Shown here one piece after another: positions 27,375 through 37,415 of a stretch of 60,569 nucleotides of DNA. Both the position numbers and the translations under genes were made by a program. The notes beneath the pieces were generated by a model. It made no database searches. It was not told where the DNA came from and worked only from the letters and a program-made list of their open reading frames with translations. Every line of letters begins with the position of its first letter. Position 1 is the first letter of the stretch. Source of the DNA: Nitrosomonadaceae bacterium (GTDB lineage: Bacteria > Pseudomonadota > Gammaproteobacteria > Burkholderiales > Nitrosomonadaceae); NCBI GenBank assembly GCA_030646695.1, contig JAUSLF010000061.1, positions 1-60,569 on the forward strand, read 5' to 3'.

Positions 27375-28706
27375 ATGACCACCCGCGAAGGCAGTCTGGA
27401 GGCGCCAAAGCGCCATCCACTCGACTGGAAGAATCCGGATTTTTACGACGAAACCAAGCTGCTCGATGAGGCGCAGCGCGTATTTGACATCTGTCACGGC
27501 TGCCGCCGCTGCGTCAACCTGTGCACGGCATTTCCGCGATTGTTTGACCTGATAGATGAAGGCATCAGCGGCGAGTTGGACGGCGTCGAGAAGCAGAAAT
27601 ACTGGGAAGTGGTGGATCGTTGCTACCTTTGCGACATGTGCTTCATGACCAAGTGTCCTTACGTGCCGCCGCATCCGTGGAACGTGGACTTTCCGCATTT
27701 GATGCTGCGTGCCAAAGCGGTCAAATACAAAAAAGGCCAAACCAGTTTTCGCGACAAGCTGCTATCCAGCACCGACCTGATGGGCAAGCTGGCTACCATC
27801 CCGGTGGTGGTGCAGACAGTAAATGCCATCAACAAAGCGCCCGCCGCCCGCAAGCTGATGGACAGCATGCTGGGGATCCATGCCGAGCGCAAACTGCCCG
27901 AGTACGACAGCCATAAATTCCGCGCAAATGCCAGGATCAATGAGTCGTTTGCAGTGAAGGACGGTGCCAGGACGCAAGGCAAAGTCGCGATTTATTCCAC
28001 CTGTTATGTGAACTACAACGAACCTGGCATTGGTCACGATTTATTGAAAATACTTGAACACAATGAAATTCCGGTGCGTCTGGTAGAAAAAGAGGCCTGT
28101 TGCGGGATGCCCAAGCTGGAACTGGGCGATCTGGATGCGGTGAAGCAGCTTAAAAACGTGAACATTCCCCATCTGGCAAAACTGGCACAAGAAGGTTATG
28201 CGATACTCACGCCGGTGCCTTCCTGCACGCTTATGTACAAGCAGGAATTGCCGTTGATGTTTCCGGATGATGAAGATGTGAAAGCGGTGGCGGCGGCGAT
28301 GTCCGATCCGTTTGAATATCTGATGTTGCGTAACCGTGACGGTCTGCTCAAGACCGATTTCAAACAGCCACTGGGCAATGTGTCTTACCATATCCCCTGT
28401 CATTTGCGAGTGCAGAACATCGGACAGAAGACCAAAGATTTGCTGCAGATGATTCCCGGCACCCAGGTCAGCGTGGTGGAGCGCTGCTCCGGTCATGACG
28501 GTACCTGGGGCGTCAAAAGCGAACATTTCGCCGATTCCATGAAAATCGGCAAACCGGTATTCAAGCAGATGGCGGCGCCTGACCCTGACTACATCAGCTC
28601 CGACTGCGCCATTGCCGGACGTCATATTCAGCAAGGCATGGGCGAGAGCAAAGCGCAGAAACAACATCCGCTGACGCTGATCCGGATTGCCTACGGACTG
28701 AGCTGA
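27375..28706 (+). CDS. Heterodisulfide reductase/GlpC-like Fe-S protein
   Basis: The 443-residue product has two N-terminal [4Fe-4S] motifs, CHGCRRCVNLC (about 40-50) and CYLCDMCFMTKC (about 83-94). It also has two C-terminal CCG-type domains (STCYVNYNEPGIG...EACCGMP; PCHLRVQNIG...RCSGHDG). The latter bind non-cubane clusters in HdrB and GlpC relatives. It is a soluble electron-transfer candidate. The context (rubrerythrin before, DUF3501 after) recurs in other genomes and suggests a peroxide-defence electron chain. Confidence 0.82.
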   Translation: MTTREGSLEAPKRHPLDWKNPDFYDETKLLDEAQRVFDICHGCRRCVNLCTAFPRLFDLIDEGISGELDGVEKQKYWEVVDRCYLCDMCFMTKCPYVPPHPWNVDFPHLMLRAKAVKYKKGQTSFRDKLLSSTDLMGKLATIPVVVQTVNAINKAPAARKLMDSMLGIHAERKLPEYDSHKFRANARINESFAVKDGARTQGKVAIYSTCYVNYNEPGIGHDLLKILEHNEIPVRLVEKEACCGMPKLELGDLDAVKQLKNVNIPHLAKLAQEGYAILTPVPSCTLMYKQELPLMFPDDEDVKAVAAAMSDPFEYLMLRNRDGLLKTDFKQPLGNVSYHIPCHLRVQNIGQKTKDLLQMIPGTQVSVVERCSGHDGTWGVKSEHFADSMKIGKPVFKQMAAPDPDYISSDCAIAGRHIQQGMGESKAQKQHPLTLIRIAYGLS

Positions 28707-28764
28707 GAAACTACAGCCGAATAACCGGGCGCAGCATGCCTCGCCCTGATGTTATAAAGAAACC

Positions 28765-29358
28765 ATGACCCAAATTACCCGTGACAGCCTGATGACCCTG
28801 GAGACCTATGCCAAAGCGCGGCAGGAATTCCGCGCTCGCGTGATGGCGCACAAGAAACACCGCAAAGTCCGGCTGGGTGAAAACATCACGCTTATTTTCG
28901 AGGATGAATTGACCATCCGTTATCAAATTCAGGAAATGCTGCGGGTGGAGAAAATATTTGAGGAAGAAGGCATACTTGATGAACTGCGTACTTACGGGGT
29001 GCTGGTTCCGGACGGCAGCAACTGGAAAGCCACCATGATGATCGAGTACGCTGACCCGGTTGAGCGTGCTGCCAGGCTGGCAAAATTAATCGGTATAGAA
29101 GACACGGTATGGGTGAGGGTGCAAGACCATGCTGTGGTTTATGCCATTGCCGACGAAGACCTGGAGCGGGAGACCGAGGAAAAAACTTCTTCGGTGCATT
29201 TCCTCCGTTTTGAGCTTGCGCAGGGCATGATCCAGGCACTGCGTCAGGGTGCCTCCCTGAGCATGGGTATTGATCATCCCGCTTATCAAGCCTTGGTTGA
29301 ACCGGTGGATGCTGTAGTGCGCGACTCACTGCTCAATGACTTGGTGGTGGCATCATGA
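28765..29358 (+). CDS. DUF3501 family protein
   Basis: This 197-residue soluble protein matches the DUF3501 pattern: RQEFRARVMAHKKHRKVRLGENITLIFEDELTIRYQIQEMLRVEKIF near the N-terminus and SSVHFLRFELAQGMIQAL near the C-terminus. No catalytic motif is known to me. It follows the Fe-S protein by 58 bases and overlaps the next start by four bases, so the genes share a transcript and probably a pathway. Confidence 0.8.
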   Translation: MTQITRDSLMTLETYAKARQEFRARVMAHKKHRKVRLGENITLIFEDELTIRYQIQEMLRVEKIFEEEGILDELRTYGVLVPDGSNWKATMMIEYADPVERAARLAKLIGIEDTVWVRVQDHAVVYAIADEDLERETEEKTSSVHFLRFELAQGMIQALRQGASLSMGIDHPAYQALVEPVDAVVRDSLLNDLVVAS

Positions 29359-29918
29359 AAAGGATTCTGTTGTTGCTATGCTTCCTGCCGCTTGCAGCGT
29401 ACGCCGAGCAGAAGGAACAGAAGGGATTCGATAAAGAATTTGACGGCAACAAAACCTGGGTTGAACTACAAGCGCAATTGCCCGCCTACCCAAAACAGGA
29501 AAATCTACTACCATTTGACGCCGGTCCTGCCAGCAAGAATCTTCATTACATTGATGTTCCCTCCATCACGGTCGAGGAAGATGGCGTAGTGCGCTACAGC
29601 CTGGTGATCAAATCACCTGCAGGAGCAATGAACATAAGCTATGAGGGTATGCGGTGTGCGAGCGTGGAAGCGAAAGGGGAAATATTGATGTTCAAATTTC
29701 ACAATACTGAAAGAAGGCTCTACGCCCTTGGGCGTGACGACAAGACTTGGGTGCGGGCACGGGTATCGAAATGGGAGGAAATTGAAAATATACCGCAGCA
29801 TTATGCGCAACGGGCGCTTTCCAGATATTTCTTCTGCCCGGGTAATAGTATTGTAAAAGATGCGGAAGAGGCTATTCAAGCGTTGAAGAGAGGCAGCCAT
29901 CCACGCGTGATTCAATAG
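29355..29918 (+). CDS. CNP1-like periplasmic protein
   Basis: The 187-residue product has a signal peptide (KRILLLLCFLPLAAYAEQ). Its body has the CNP1-like features FDGNKTWVELQAQLPAYPKQENLLPFD, VVRYSLVIKSPAGAMNISYEGMRC and a late HYAQRALSRYFFCP. The two cysteines (GMRC, FFCP) could form a disulfide. The function is unknown. Its ATG overlaps the DUF3501 stop (ATGA), tying an envelope protein to the rubrerythrin module. Confidence 0.75.
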   Translation: MKRILLLLCFLPLAAYAEQKEQKGFDKEFDGNKTWVELQAQLPAYPKQENLLPFDAGPASKNLHYIDVPSITVEEDGVVRYSLVIKSPAGAMNISYEGMRCASVEAKGEILMFKFHNTERRLYALGRDDKTWVRARVSKWEEIENIPQHYAQRALSRYFFCPGNSIVKDAEEAIQALKRGSHPRVIQ

Positions 29919-29998
29919 CCGATGGCATGCACGGAGCGCTTGTTCAGGGATTCCCTAAGTTGAAGATGAGCTCCATCCTGATCTGATTCTGCCTTTTC

Positions 29999-31123
29999 TC
30001 AGAGCAGAACCAGATTATCTCGATGAATCAGTTCCGGTTCGTCCACGTAGCCGAGGATGACCTCAATTTCATTGCTTGCCCGCCGCAGGATTTTCCGGGT
30101 CTCTACAGCACTGTAATTAATCAGCCCACGGGCGATTTCCCGGCCCACCGGGTCAAGGCAAATCACTACCTCGCCACGTTCGAAGTCACCGCTGACGTTG
30201 GTCACGCCTATCGGCAACAGGCTCTTGCCGCCGGTTATGAGCGCTTTCACCGCACCGGCATCCAGCGTGACCTTGCCGCACATTTGCAGGTGATCGGCGA
30301 GCCATTGTTTGCGTGCCGCCAGCGGCATGGTTTCCGCCAGCAATTGAGTGCCGATGGCTTCTCCCTGGGCAAGGCGGATCAGCACCTCAGCTTCATGCCC
30401 TGATGCGATGACCGTATGCGCACCGCTACGTGCAGCGCGTTTCGCAGCAATCACCTTGGTCAGCATGCCACCGCGACCAATATCGCTGCCGACGCCACCA
30501 GCCATTGCTTCCAGCGCCGGATCGCCGGCCCTGGCTTCGTCTATCAGCCTGGCTTGCGTATCCTTGCGCGGGTCAGCCGTGAATAATCCGGCCTGATCGG
30601 TAAGTATCACCAGCACATCGGCTTCGATCAGGTTGGTTACCAGCGCGGCCAGCGTGTCATTGTCACCGAAACGGATCTCGTCGGTCGCCACCGTGTCATT
30701 TTCATTGATGACAGGAATGACTTTCAAACTCAGTAGCGTAGTCAGAGTCGAGCGGGCGTTGAGGTAGCGCTTGCGGTCGGATAAGTCCTCATGCGTGAGC
30801 AGCACCTGCGCAGCCTGCAATTCATGGCTGCGGAAGCAGGACTCGTAGGCTTGTACCAACCCCATTTGCCCGACTGCGGCAGCAGCCTGCAACTCGTGCA
30901 GCGCATGCGGGCGTTTTTTCCAGTTCAGGCGTTGCATGCCTTCGGCTATTGCGCCGGAAGAAACCAGCACAACCTCCTTGCCCATTTGCTTGAGTCTGGC
31001 AATCTGCGCGGCCCAGCGTGACAGTGCGGCATGATCGAGTCCCTGTCCCTGATTAGTGACGAGGCTACTGCCGACTTTGATGACAATACGCCGGGATTGT
31101 TTTAAAACTGACTGCATGGCCAT
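29999..31123 (-). CDS. proB: Glutamate 5-kinase
   Basis: ProB starts proline synthesis by phosphorylating glutamate. The 374-residue product has the amino-acid kinase N-terminus [52 protein letters not shown] and [16 protein letters not shown]-terminal PUA domain follows (from about 285: [13 protein letters not shown]...). Two starts are possible (31123 or 31117). It is the last gene of the rplU-rpmA-obgE-proB row. Confidence 0.95.
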   Translation of the reverse strand: MAMQSVLKQSRRIVIKVGSSLVTNQGQGLDHAALSRWAAQIARLKQMGKEVVLVSSGAIAEGMQRLNWKKRPHALHELQAAAAVGQMGLVQAYESCFRSHELQAAQVLLTHEDLSDRKRYLNARSTLTTLLSLKVIPVINENDTVATDEIRFGDNDTLAALVTNLIEADVLVILTDQAGLFTADPRKDTQARLIDEARAGDPALEAMAGGVGSDIGRGGMLTKVIAAKRAARSGAHTVIASGHEAEVLIRLAQGEAIGTQLLAETMPLAARKQWLADHLQMCGKVTLDAGAVKALITGGKSLLPIGVTNVSGDFERGEVVICLDPVGREIARGLINYSAVETRKILRRASNEIEVILGYVDEPELIHRDNLVLL

Positions 31124-31171
31124 GTTTCGAATTAATCCAGTTAACCGCTGGTACGTTGCAACAAATAAGAA

Positions 31172-32233
<1,062 letters not shown>

Positions 32234-32243
32234 TCAGGGGCCA

Positions 32244-32281
32244 CAAATAAAAAAGCCCTATCGCGCTGGACAGGGCTTTTC
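32244..32281 (-). terminator. Hairpin terminator or attenuator between rpmA and obgE
   Basis: AAAAGCCCT (32251-32259) and AGGGCTTTT (32272-32280) are perfect complements around a 12-base loop. Read on the reverse strand the second arm is followed by a long T-run, so this is a classical intrinsic terminator after rpmA. Partial read-through would set a lower level of Obg and ProB than of L21/L27. Confidence 0.8.
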
Positions 32282-32299
32282 GTGGTGGTTTGCTTAACT

Positions 32300-32557
32300 C
32301 TAGACCGGTACGATGCTTACCGTTTTGCGCTGTGCCGGGCCTTTTACATAGAAATTTACTTTGCCGGTAATCTTGGCGAACAGCGTGTGGTCTTTGCCCA
32401 TGCCCACGTTGTCACCCGGATGAATCTGGGTGCCCCGCTGGCGAATGATGATGCTGCCCGCAGGAATCAGTTCGCCACCGTAGCTTTTAACACCCAGGCG
32501 TTTGGAATGTGAATCGCGGCCATTTCTGGAGCTGCCGCCTGCTTTTTTATGTGCCAT
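32300..32557 (-). CDS. rpmA: 50S ribosomal protein L27
   Basis: This is the 85-residue L27, whose N-terminus reaches the peptidyl-transferase centre. It starts [16 protein letters not shown] without the cleaved extension seen in Firmicutes. The conserved [22 protein letters not shown] and [11 protein letters not shown] are present. It starts 12 bases after the rplU stop, the universal pair. Confidence 0.97.
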   Translation of the reverse strand: MAHKKAGGSSRNGRDSHSKRLGVKSYGGELIPAGSIIIRQRGTQIHPGDNVGMGKDHTLFAKITGKVNFYVKGPAQRKTVSIVPV

Positions 32558-32569
32558 GGTAAGCTCTCC

Positions 32570-32881
32570 TTATGCTGAAATGCCGGTGATCTGGATCTCG
32601 GTGTAATTCTGCCGATGTCCCTGATGTTTCTGGTAATGCTTGCGCCGGCGCATTTTGAAAATGCGCACCTTGTCGTGCCGGCCCTGTCCCAGCACAGTCG
32701 CCTTGACCGTGGCACCAAGTACCAGAGGTTTTCCCATCGAGACCTTGTCACCATCAGCGACCATCAATACCTGGTCAATCACCAGTTCGCTGCCGATATC
32801 TGCCGGTATCTGTTCTATTTTAAGTTTTTCGCCGGCTTCAACGCGGTATTGTTTCCCGCCGGTTTTTATGACCGCATACAT
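32570..32881 (-). CDS. rplU: 50S ribosomal protein L21
   Basis: This is the 103-residue L21, opening [20 protein letters not shown] and including the basic [23 protein letters not shown] tail. I start at the second in-frame ATG (end 32881), the conserved start. The first (32893) would add MESD. A strong promoter lies about 35 bases upstream on the same strand. Confidence 0.97.
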   Translation of the reverse strand: MYAVIKTGGKQYRVEAGEKLKIEQIPADIGSELVIDQVLMVADGDKVSMGKPLVLGATVKATVLGQGRHDKVRIFKMRRRKHYQKHQGHRQNYTEIQITGISA

Positions 32882-32916
32882 GTCGGACTCCATATGTTGC
32901 TTTTACCAAAGCGCGG

Positions 32917-32945
32917 ATTATACATAGCCGGACCCATCAGGTCAA
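32917..32945 (-). promoter_or_regulatory. Sigma-70 promoter of rplU-rpmA
   Basis: Read on the reverse strand, TTGACC (complement of 32940-32945) and TATAAT (complement of 32917-32922) are separated by exactly 17 bases, close to the ideal promoter. The predicted transcript would start near 32910, about 28 bases before the L21 start. Confidence 0.75.
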
Positions 32946-33002
32946 AGGCTTGTTGCGAATGGGGATTGTGCGAAAAACGCAGAATTGTCGGTACTGTCGA
33001 GC

Positions 33003-33032
33003 TTGACACGCTAGTGATGACGTTCCTAACAT
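33003..33032 (+). promoter_or_regulatory. Probable promoter of ispB
   Basis: A perfect -35 TTGACA (33003-33008) is followed after 18 bases by TAACAT (33027-33032), an acceptable -10. It lies 25 bases before the ispB GTG start, and it is divergent from the rplU promoter. Confidence 0.5.
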
Positions 33033-33056
33033 GGCAGCTTTTTCGCAGGTATCGCC

Positions 33057-34025
33057 GTGTCGATTGAACATATCAGAAGTCTAATTGCCCAGGACATGGG
33101 TGCCGTGGATGAGGTTATCCGCGAGAAGCTCTATTCGCACGTGGCGCTCATCCGTCAGGTAAGTGAATACATCATCAACAGCGGAGGAAAACGGCTGCGG
33201 CCCGCGCTGGTGATTCTGTCTGCCGGTGCCTTCAACTATTCGGGCAAACGTCATCACGATCTTGCGGCGGTTGTGGAGTTCATCCATACCGCGACCCTGT
33301 TGCACGACGACGTGGTGGATGCGTCCGAATTGCGGCGCAGCAAGGCGACCGCCAATGCCTTGTTCGGTAACGCAGCCAGCGTACTGGTGGGGGATTTCCT
33401 TTACTCACGCGCATTCCAGATGATGGTGGAAGTGGACAATATGCGCGTCATGCAGGTGCTGGCCGACGCCACCAATACGATAGCTGAGGGTGAAGTATTG
33501 CAGTTGCTCAATTGCCGCAATCCTGACGTCGATGAGGAAAATTATCTGCGGGTGATCCGTTACAAAACTGCCAAGCTGTTCGAGGCGGCGACCCGGCTGG
33601 GGGCAATTCTCGGCAACGCCACGCCAGTAGAGGAAGAGGCAATGGCCGCTTATGGCATGCATCTCGGCACCGCGTTTCAGTTGACTGACGACATGCTGGA
33701 TTACTCCGGTGATTATCATGATACCGGCAAGAATCTGGGAGATGACCTGGCTGAAGGCAAACCTACACTGCCACTGATTTATGCGATGAAAACGGGCTCA
33801 AGTGAACAGGCTGCAATCATACGCAACGCCATTGAGCAGGGCGGGGAAGGGGGGTTTCAGCCGGTGTTGCAGGTTATCCAGCAGACCGGTGCGCTGGACT
33901 ACGCCCGGCAGCGGGCACAAGCCGAGTCCGATATTGCATCGGCGACAATTGCATCGCTGCCAAATTCTAATTACAAAGAATGTTTGTTACAATTAGCCGT
34001 TTTCGCGGTGGCACGGAATTATTAG
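33057..34025 (+). CDS. ispB: Polyprenyl (octaprenyl) diphosphate synthase
   Basis: This 322-residue trans-prenyltransferase makes the ubiquinone side chain. Both Asp-rich motifs are present: LLHDDVVDASE (first, extended DDxxD) and FQLTDDMLDYSGD (second). GGKRLRPALVIL and GDFLYSRAFQMM are also conserved. The start is GTG at 33057. The chain length (C40) is inferred from the ispB family. Its position divergent from rplU-rpmA is the usual one in proteobacteria. Confidence 0.93.
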   Translation: MSIEHIRSLIAQDMGAVDEVIREKLYSHVALIRQVSEYIINSGGKRLRPALVILSAGAFNYSGKRHHDLAAVVEFIHTATLLHDDVVDASELRRSKATANALFGNAASVLVGDFLYSRAFQMMVEVDNMRVMQVLADATNTIAEGEVLQLLNCRNPDVDEENYLRVIRYKTAKLFEAATRLGAILGNATPVEEEAMAAYGMHLGTAFQLTDDMLDYSGDYHDTGKNLGDDLAEGKPTLPLIYAMKTGSSEQAAIIRNAIEQGGEGGFQPVLQVIQQTGALDYARQRAQAESDIASATIASLPNSNYKECLLQLAVFAVARNY

Positions 34026-34140
34026 AGCACCTCGATAAACTCGAAATCCCGAAAGTCTTTTCCCGGCCGGGATAATCAGAGGGAAGCAGGCAAGTTGCAG
34101 AACAGGTGCCCAATTTTATAGCGGGACCATTAATCGTTTT

Positions 34141-34217
<77 letters not shown>

Positions 34218-34246
34218 ATTTTGATGCAGCAACGGAGACAATCGCG

Positions 34247-34471
34247 TTGGGTAGACTGATATTCTTTATGCTCCTTGCCGTGCTGGTTTTCTGGGCAATA
34301 AGAAAACACTTACGCGGGAAAAGAAAACAGGATGAGACGCCGCCCACCGCAGGCGAGGATATGGTGTGCTGCGCCCATTGCAGCGTGCATTTGCCGAAAA
34401 GTGAGAGTATCACCTCACAAGGTGAGTTTTTTTGCAGCGAGGAGCACCGGCGCCTGCACCGGCAGCCGTAG
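34247..34471 (+). CDS. PP0621-like small membrane-anchored protein
   Basis: The 74-residue product has one N-terminal membrane helix (LIFFMLLAVLVFWAI), a basic stretch, then a small Cys domain MVCCAHCSVHLPKSESI...FFCSEEHRRLH that could hold zinc (CxxC plus a later C and His). This matches the PP0621-like family of unknown function. The start is TTG at 34247 after CGGAGA. Confidence 0.7.
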   Translation: MGRLIFFMLLAVLVFWAIRKHLRGKRKQDETPPTAGEDMVCCAHCSVHLPKSESITSQGEFFCSEEHRRLHRQP

Positions 34472-34783
34472 TATTTATTTCTTCTGAATCGGGAGTGCAC
34501 CCTTTATCCCGCCAACCGCCCCCTCAAAAATATCCGCTGCCCAAGTCTGCGCCAATCAATGGCTACATTGTCGCCATACCTTTAAAACTACACGGCGACT
34601 TCGCGAGCAACTCCACACATCATAGACTGACACCATTGCCGCTGCTCAGCGCGGGGCAATGATTATCCCGCTAAAAAACAAGGTGGCCTGATGTTGACCG
34701 TAACAGGGATGGAGCGGCGGAATGACGAGCTGCACAGTATTTACGTGCCGGTTCAATGACTCGAAACGCGCCGCTCCATTAAC
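34472..34783. other. Gene-free 312-base stretch with an inverted repeat
   Basis: I see no convincing gene here. It contains an 11-bp perfect inverted repeat, ATGGAGCGGCG (34709-34719) and CGCCGCTCCAT (34769-34779), spaced by 49 bases, with the right arm ending just beyond the res stop. It could be a 3' mRNA structure of the restriction operon or a scar of island insertion. Confidence 0.5.
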
Positions 34784-37405
34784 TCATGCCAGCAGTGTTT
34801 CAAACGCCCCGGTAAATTCCATATCCCGAGATTCGCTGTTATAGAACGGGAAGCCCCAGACAGCATATTTTTTGTTCGTGAATAGCTGCTCGATCTCAAA
34901 ACTCGCTTTAATGCTGACGAGAAACTTTTCCTTCCACTCGTCAGCCTTGAGCAAGTGCGAACCTTTTGGCTCAATGAATACCTGATAGTGCATTGTGTCC
35001 TGCTTCTCTTTTCCAACCAAATATAAAACGAAGTCTGGCTCCAGCGGCCTGCCATCATCGAAGTTGTATAGCTTGAAGTACTTCTCGTTTCGTATCAGGT
35101 AAACGTCAGAATATTTCTTCTTGAGGTCGTCATACCGCTTGTCGATAAACTGGATGAGTAGTTTTTCTTCAGACGTGCCAAAGCAATCATCGAACACATA
35201 CCAATCGCGCTTGTTCAGATCGAGGTGGTAAGTCGTCTCGCCCGCATCATTCATAGACCTACCAAATTCCCTATCGCCATTATCATCCAGCGCAAAATTC
35301 AAAGTCTTGTCGGTAAACTTTTCCTTGAGCATGTAGGGCTTGAACGATTTCGTTCCCTTAAATTCCACCTTGTCGGATGCAATCACCCCCGCGATAGCGT
35401 CCAGTATCTGAGTTGCAGCATCCAGTTTTTCGTCTGGCGTAAGATTCTCAATCTGCTCGGGCAAGCCGGATACTTCAAGTTTTATTTTGCCAAGATAGCG
35501 TTCGGATGTAATGAGCTCGATCATCGAACGTAGCTTCGGCAAGTGCCGTTTCAGATTATCAAACTCGTAAAAATCCAGACGCTGTGTTGCCTTACGTATG
35601 ATGGGGATGCCGAAGCTCAACAGATCGTAGTCCTTCGATTTCCGCTCTGTGCCAGCCTTGTCCACATCACCCGTCTCGAACGCCACCGTTGACTTTGTAT
35701 AACCCGTCCGCAACAGCACCTTATGTCGCTGGTTAATCAGGCTGCCATCCAGCCCATCTATGTCCGCACGATCATATTTCTGCTGATTGTTTAGAAAAAT
35801 GTGACCGGCTTTGTAGAGCGATGTAGCCTTGAAGGTATCCTTGAGCCTGATTTTTCGTTCCCTCGTTTCCTTCGCTTTGATGCCCAACTCCTGCAACGCC
35901 GTGTTCAATTCCTGAATATATTTCGGGTTGTAGGCGCTGTGATAATAAAGCTCTTCGCACACGCGCAACTCGCTATCTAGGTCTGCATCAAACTTGCGAC
36001 CATACAGCGGCTGATCGTCGGACAACTGGAACGGACAATAGCGCGCGCCACGTCCTATCAATTGCGCCTCGCTCATGGTCGTCTTACCGACCTTACCCGC
36101 TTTGCTATCGCGTGTGTCATACAAGCGCACGATGTCAAACAGGTTAAGCACGTCCCAGCCTTCATTGAGCTTGTCCACAGCAAATACCGCGCGAAATTCA
36201 TTCCGTTCATCTTCCAGCGAATTGACGGCAAGTTGCTTGGCCTCGCTCTCCTCCTTGCTGTTCACCGAGATGAGCTTATCTTCCGCAAAATCCTCTTTCA
36301 ATTCGATAACAAGGTTTTCCATCGTGATGTTGTGCGCAGTGAAGTAAGCAAACATCTTTGCAAGCGTTGTGTCAGTCGTCTTGGAACGTATCGCATCAAG
36401 CGTACTGGCCTGCAAGCCCTGAATGCCATCCCTGAATTCTTCAAAGAATGCTTGGCTCTCCTTGATGGTCTTGGACTTGAACAATATAACCGGCTTGATG
36501 TGCTTCTTGTTCTTCTCGAAAATCTTGCGCCGATATTGGCTCAATAGCACCGCCTGCACGGCTCGATCAAATGGTTGCAGGTCTGCCTGCAATACCTTCA
36601 CTTCTTTTGAATAGCCGTCCTTGCGGAACTCTTTTAACGGGTAATCGAATATCAGCTTGGGCTTGTATTTTGCCGCAAGATTCTCGTCCGTTAAATCCAC
36701 GGTCGCGGTAAATTCAAGTAACAGGTTATCTTCATGCGCCCTGAAAATGCGCTCTACCGTACCTTCCCAGCTCATCACCTCAAACATTTCGTCCTGTGTC
36801 GGCTGCCCCTTCTTGGTATCCGCGTTGATGTGGTGCGCCTCATCAGAAATCAGAACGATTTTCTGATCTTCAAAATCATCGTATGTCAGGCTATCTTCGC
36901 GCGGCGTGTTCAGGCTCATGTGCAAGCCTTGAATGGTCGAGAACACGATATTGATGTCGTCCTGATTCGCAGCCTGAAAGTTTTCTACCTCGCGCACCCT
37001 CACGCGCTTGTCGCCAAAACTCACGCTCTCGGCAAACAAATACTTGCCTGATTGCGCATTCAGGAAATTGTCGCGGGTTTTGTTGATGATGTTCGTGCTG
37101 TTCACGAAGAACAAAAAATTTCGGAAGCCCTGCTCATACAAATACAAAATCAAGCCAGCCATCATCAGCGTTTTGCCGCTACCTGTTGCCATATGGAATA
37201 GAAACTGGTGGTTCTGACGCGGCTTACCGTCGAAAGTTTCTTGCCAATAATTTAGGAAAAACTGAAAAGCTTTTTGCTGATACGGGCGCATCGGAAAAGC
37301 TGGATTGAGATTGCCTGCAATGCAATTGGGCAATTCTGTTTTTTCGATATTTTTTTTGCCAAGCTCCAGTTGCAACAGCTCATAAAGGGGTTTTACTTCG
37401 CTCAT
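34784..37405 (-). CDS. Type III restriction enzyme, Res subunit
   Basis: This 873-residue helicase-nuclease is the cleavage subunit of a type III restriction-modification system. It has Walker A MATGSGKT (about 72-79), DEAH box LISDEAHHIN (about 185-194), and superfamily 2 motifs such as VDKLNEGWDVLNLFD and EAQLIGRGARYCPF. A C-terminal PD-(D/E)xK nuclease shows EPDFVLYL...VFIEPKGSHLL (about 789-816). It starts 10 bases after the mod gene, so they form one operon. The frame is intact over the full length. Confidence 0.93.
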   Translation of the reverse strand: MSEVKPLYELLQLELGKKNIEKTELPNCIAGNLNPAFPMRPYQQKAFQFFLNYWQETFDGKPRQNHQFLFHMATGSGKTLMMAGLILYLYEQGFRNFLFFVNSTNIINKTRDNFLNAQSGKYLFAESVSFGDKRVRVREVENFQAANQDDINIVFSTIQGLHMSLNTPREDSLTYDDFEDQKIVLISDEAHHINADTKKGQPTQDEMFEVMSWEGTVERIFRAHEDNLLLEFTATVDLTDENLAAKYKPKLIFDYPLKEFRKDGYSKEVKVLQADLQPFDRAVQAVLLSQYRRKIFEKNKKHIKPVILFKSKTIKESQAFFEEFRDGIQGLQASTLDAIRSKTTDTTLAKMFAYFTAHNITMENLVIELKEDFAEDKLISVNSKEESEAKQLAVNSLEDERNEFRAVFAVDKLNEGWDVLNLFDIVRLYDTRDSKAGKVGKTTMSEAQLIGRGARYCPFQLSDDQPLYGRKFDADLDSELRVCEELYYHSAYNPKYIQELNTALQELGIKAKETRERKIRLKDTFKATSLYKAGHIFLNNQQKYDRADIDGLDGSLINQRHKVLLRTGYTKSTVAFETGDVDKAGTERKSKDYDLLSFGIPIIRKATQRLDFYEFDNLKRHLPKLRSMIELITSERYLGKIKLEVSGLPEQIENLTPDEKLDAATQILDAIAGVIASDKVEFKGTKSFKPYMLKEKFTDKTLNFALDDNGDREFGRSMNDAGETTYHLDLNKRDWYVFDDCFGTSEEKLLIQFIDKRYDDLKKKYSDVYLIRNEKYFKLYNFDDGRPLEPDFVLYLVGKEKQDTMHYQVFIEPKGSHLLKADEWKEKFLVSIKASFEIEQLFTNKKYAVWGFPFYNSESRDMEFTGAFETLLA

Positions 37406-37415
37406 GGCTCACCCA

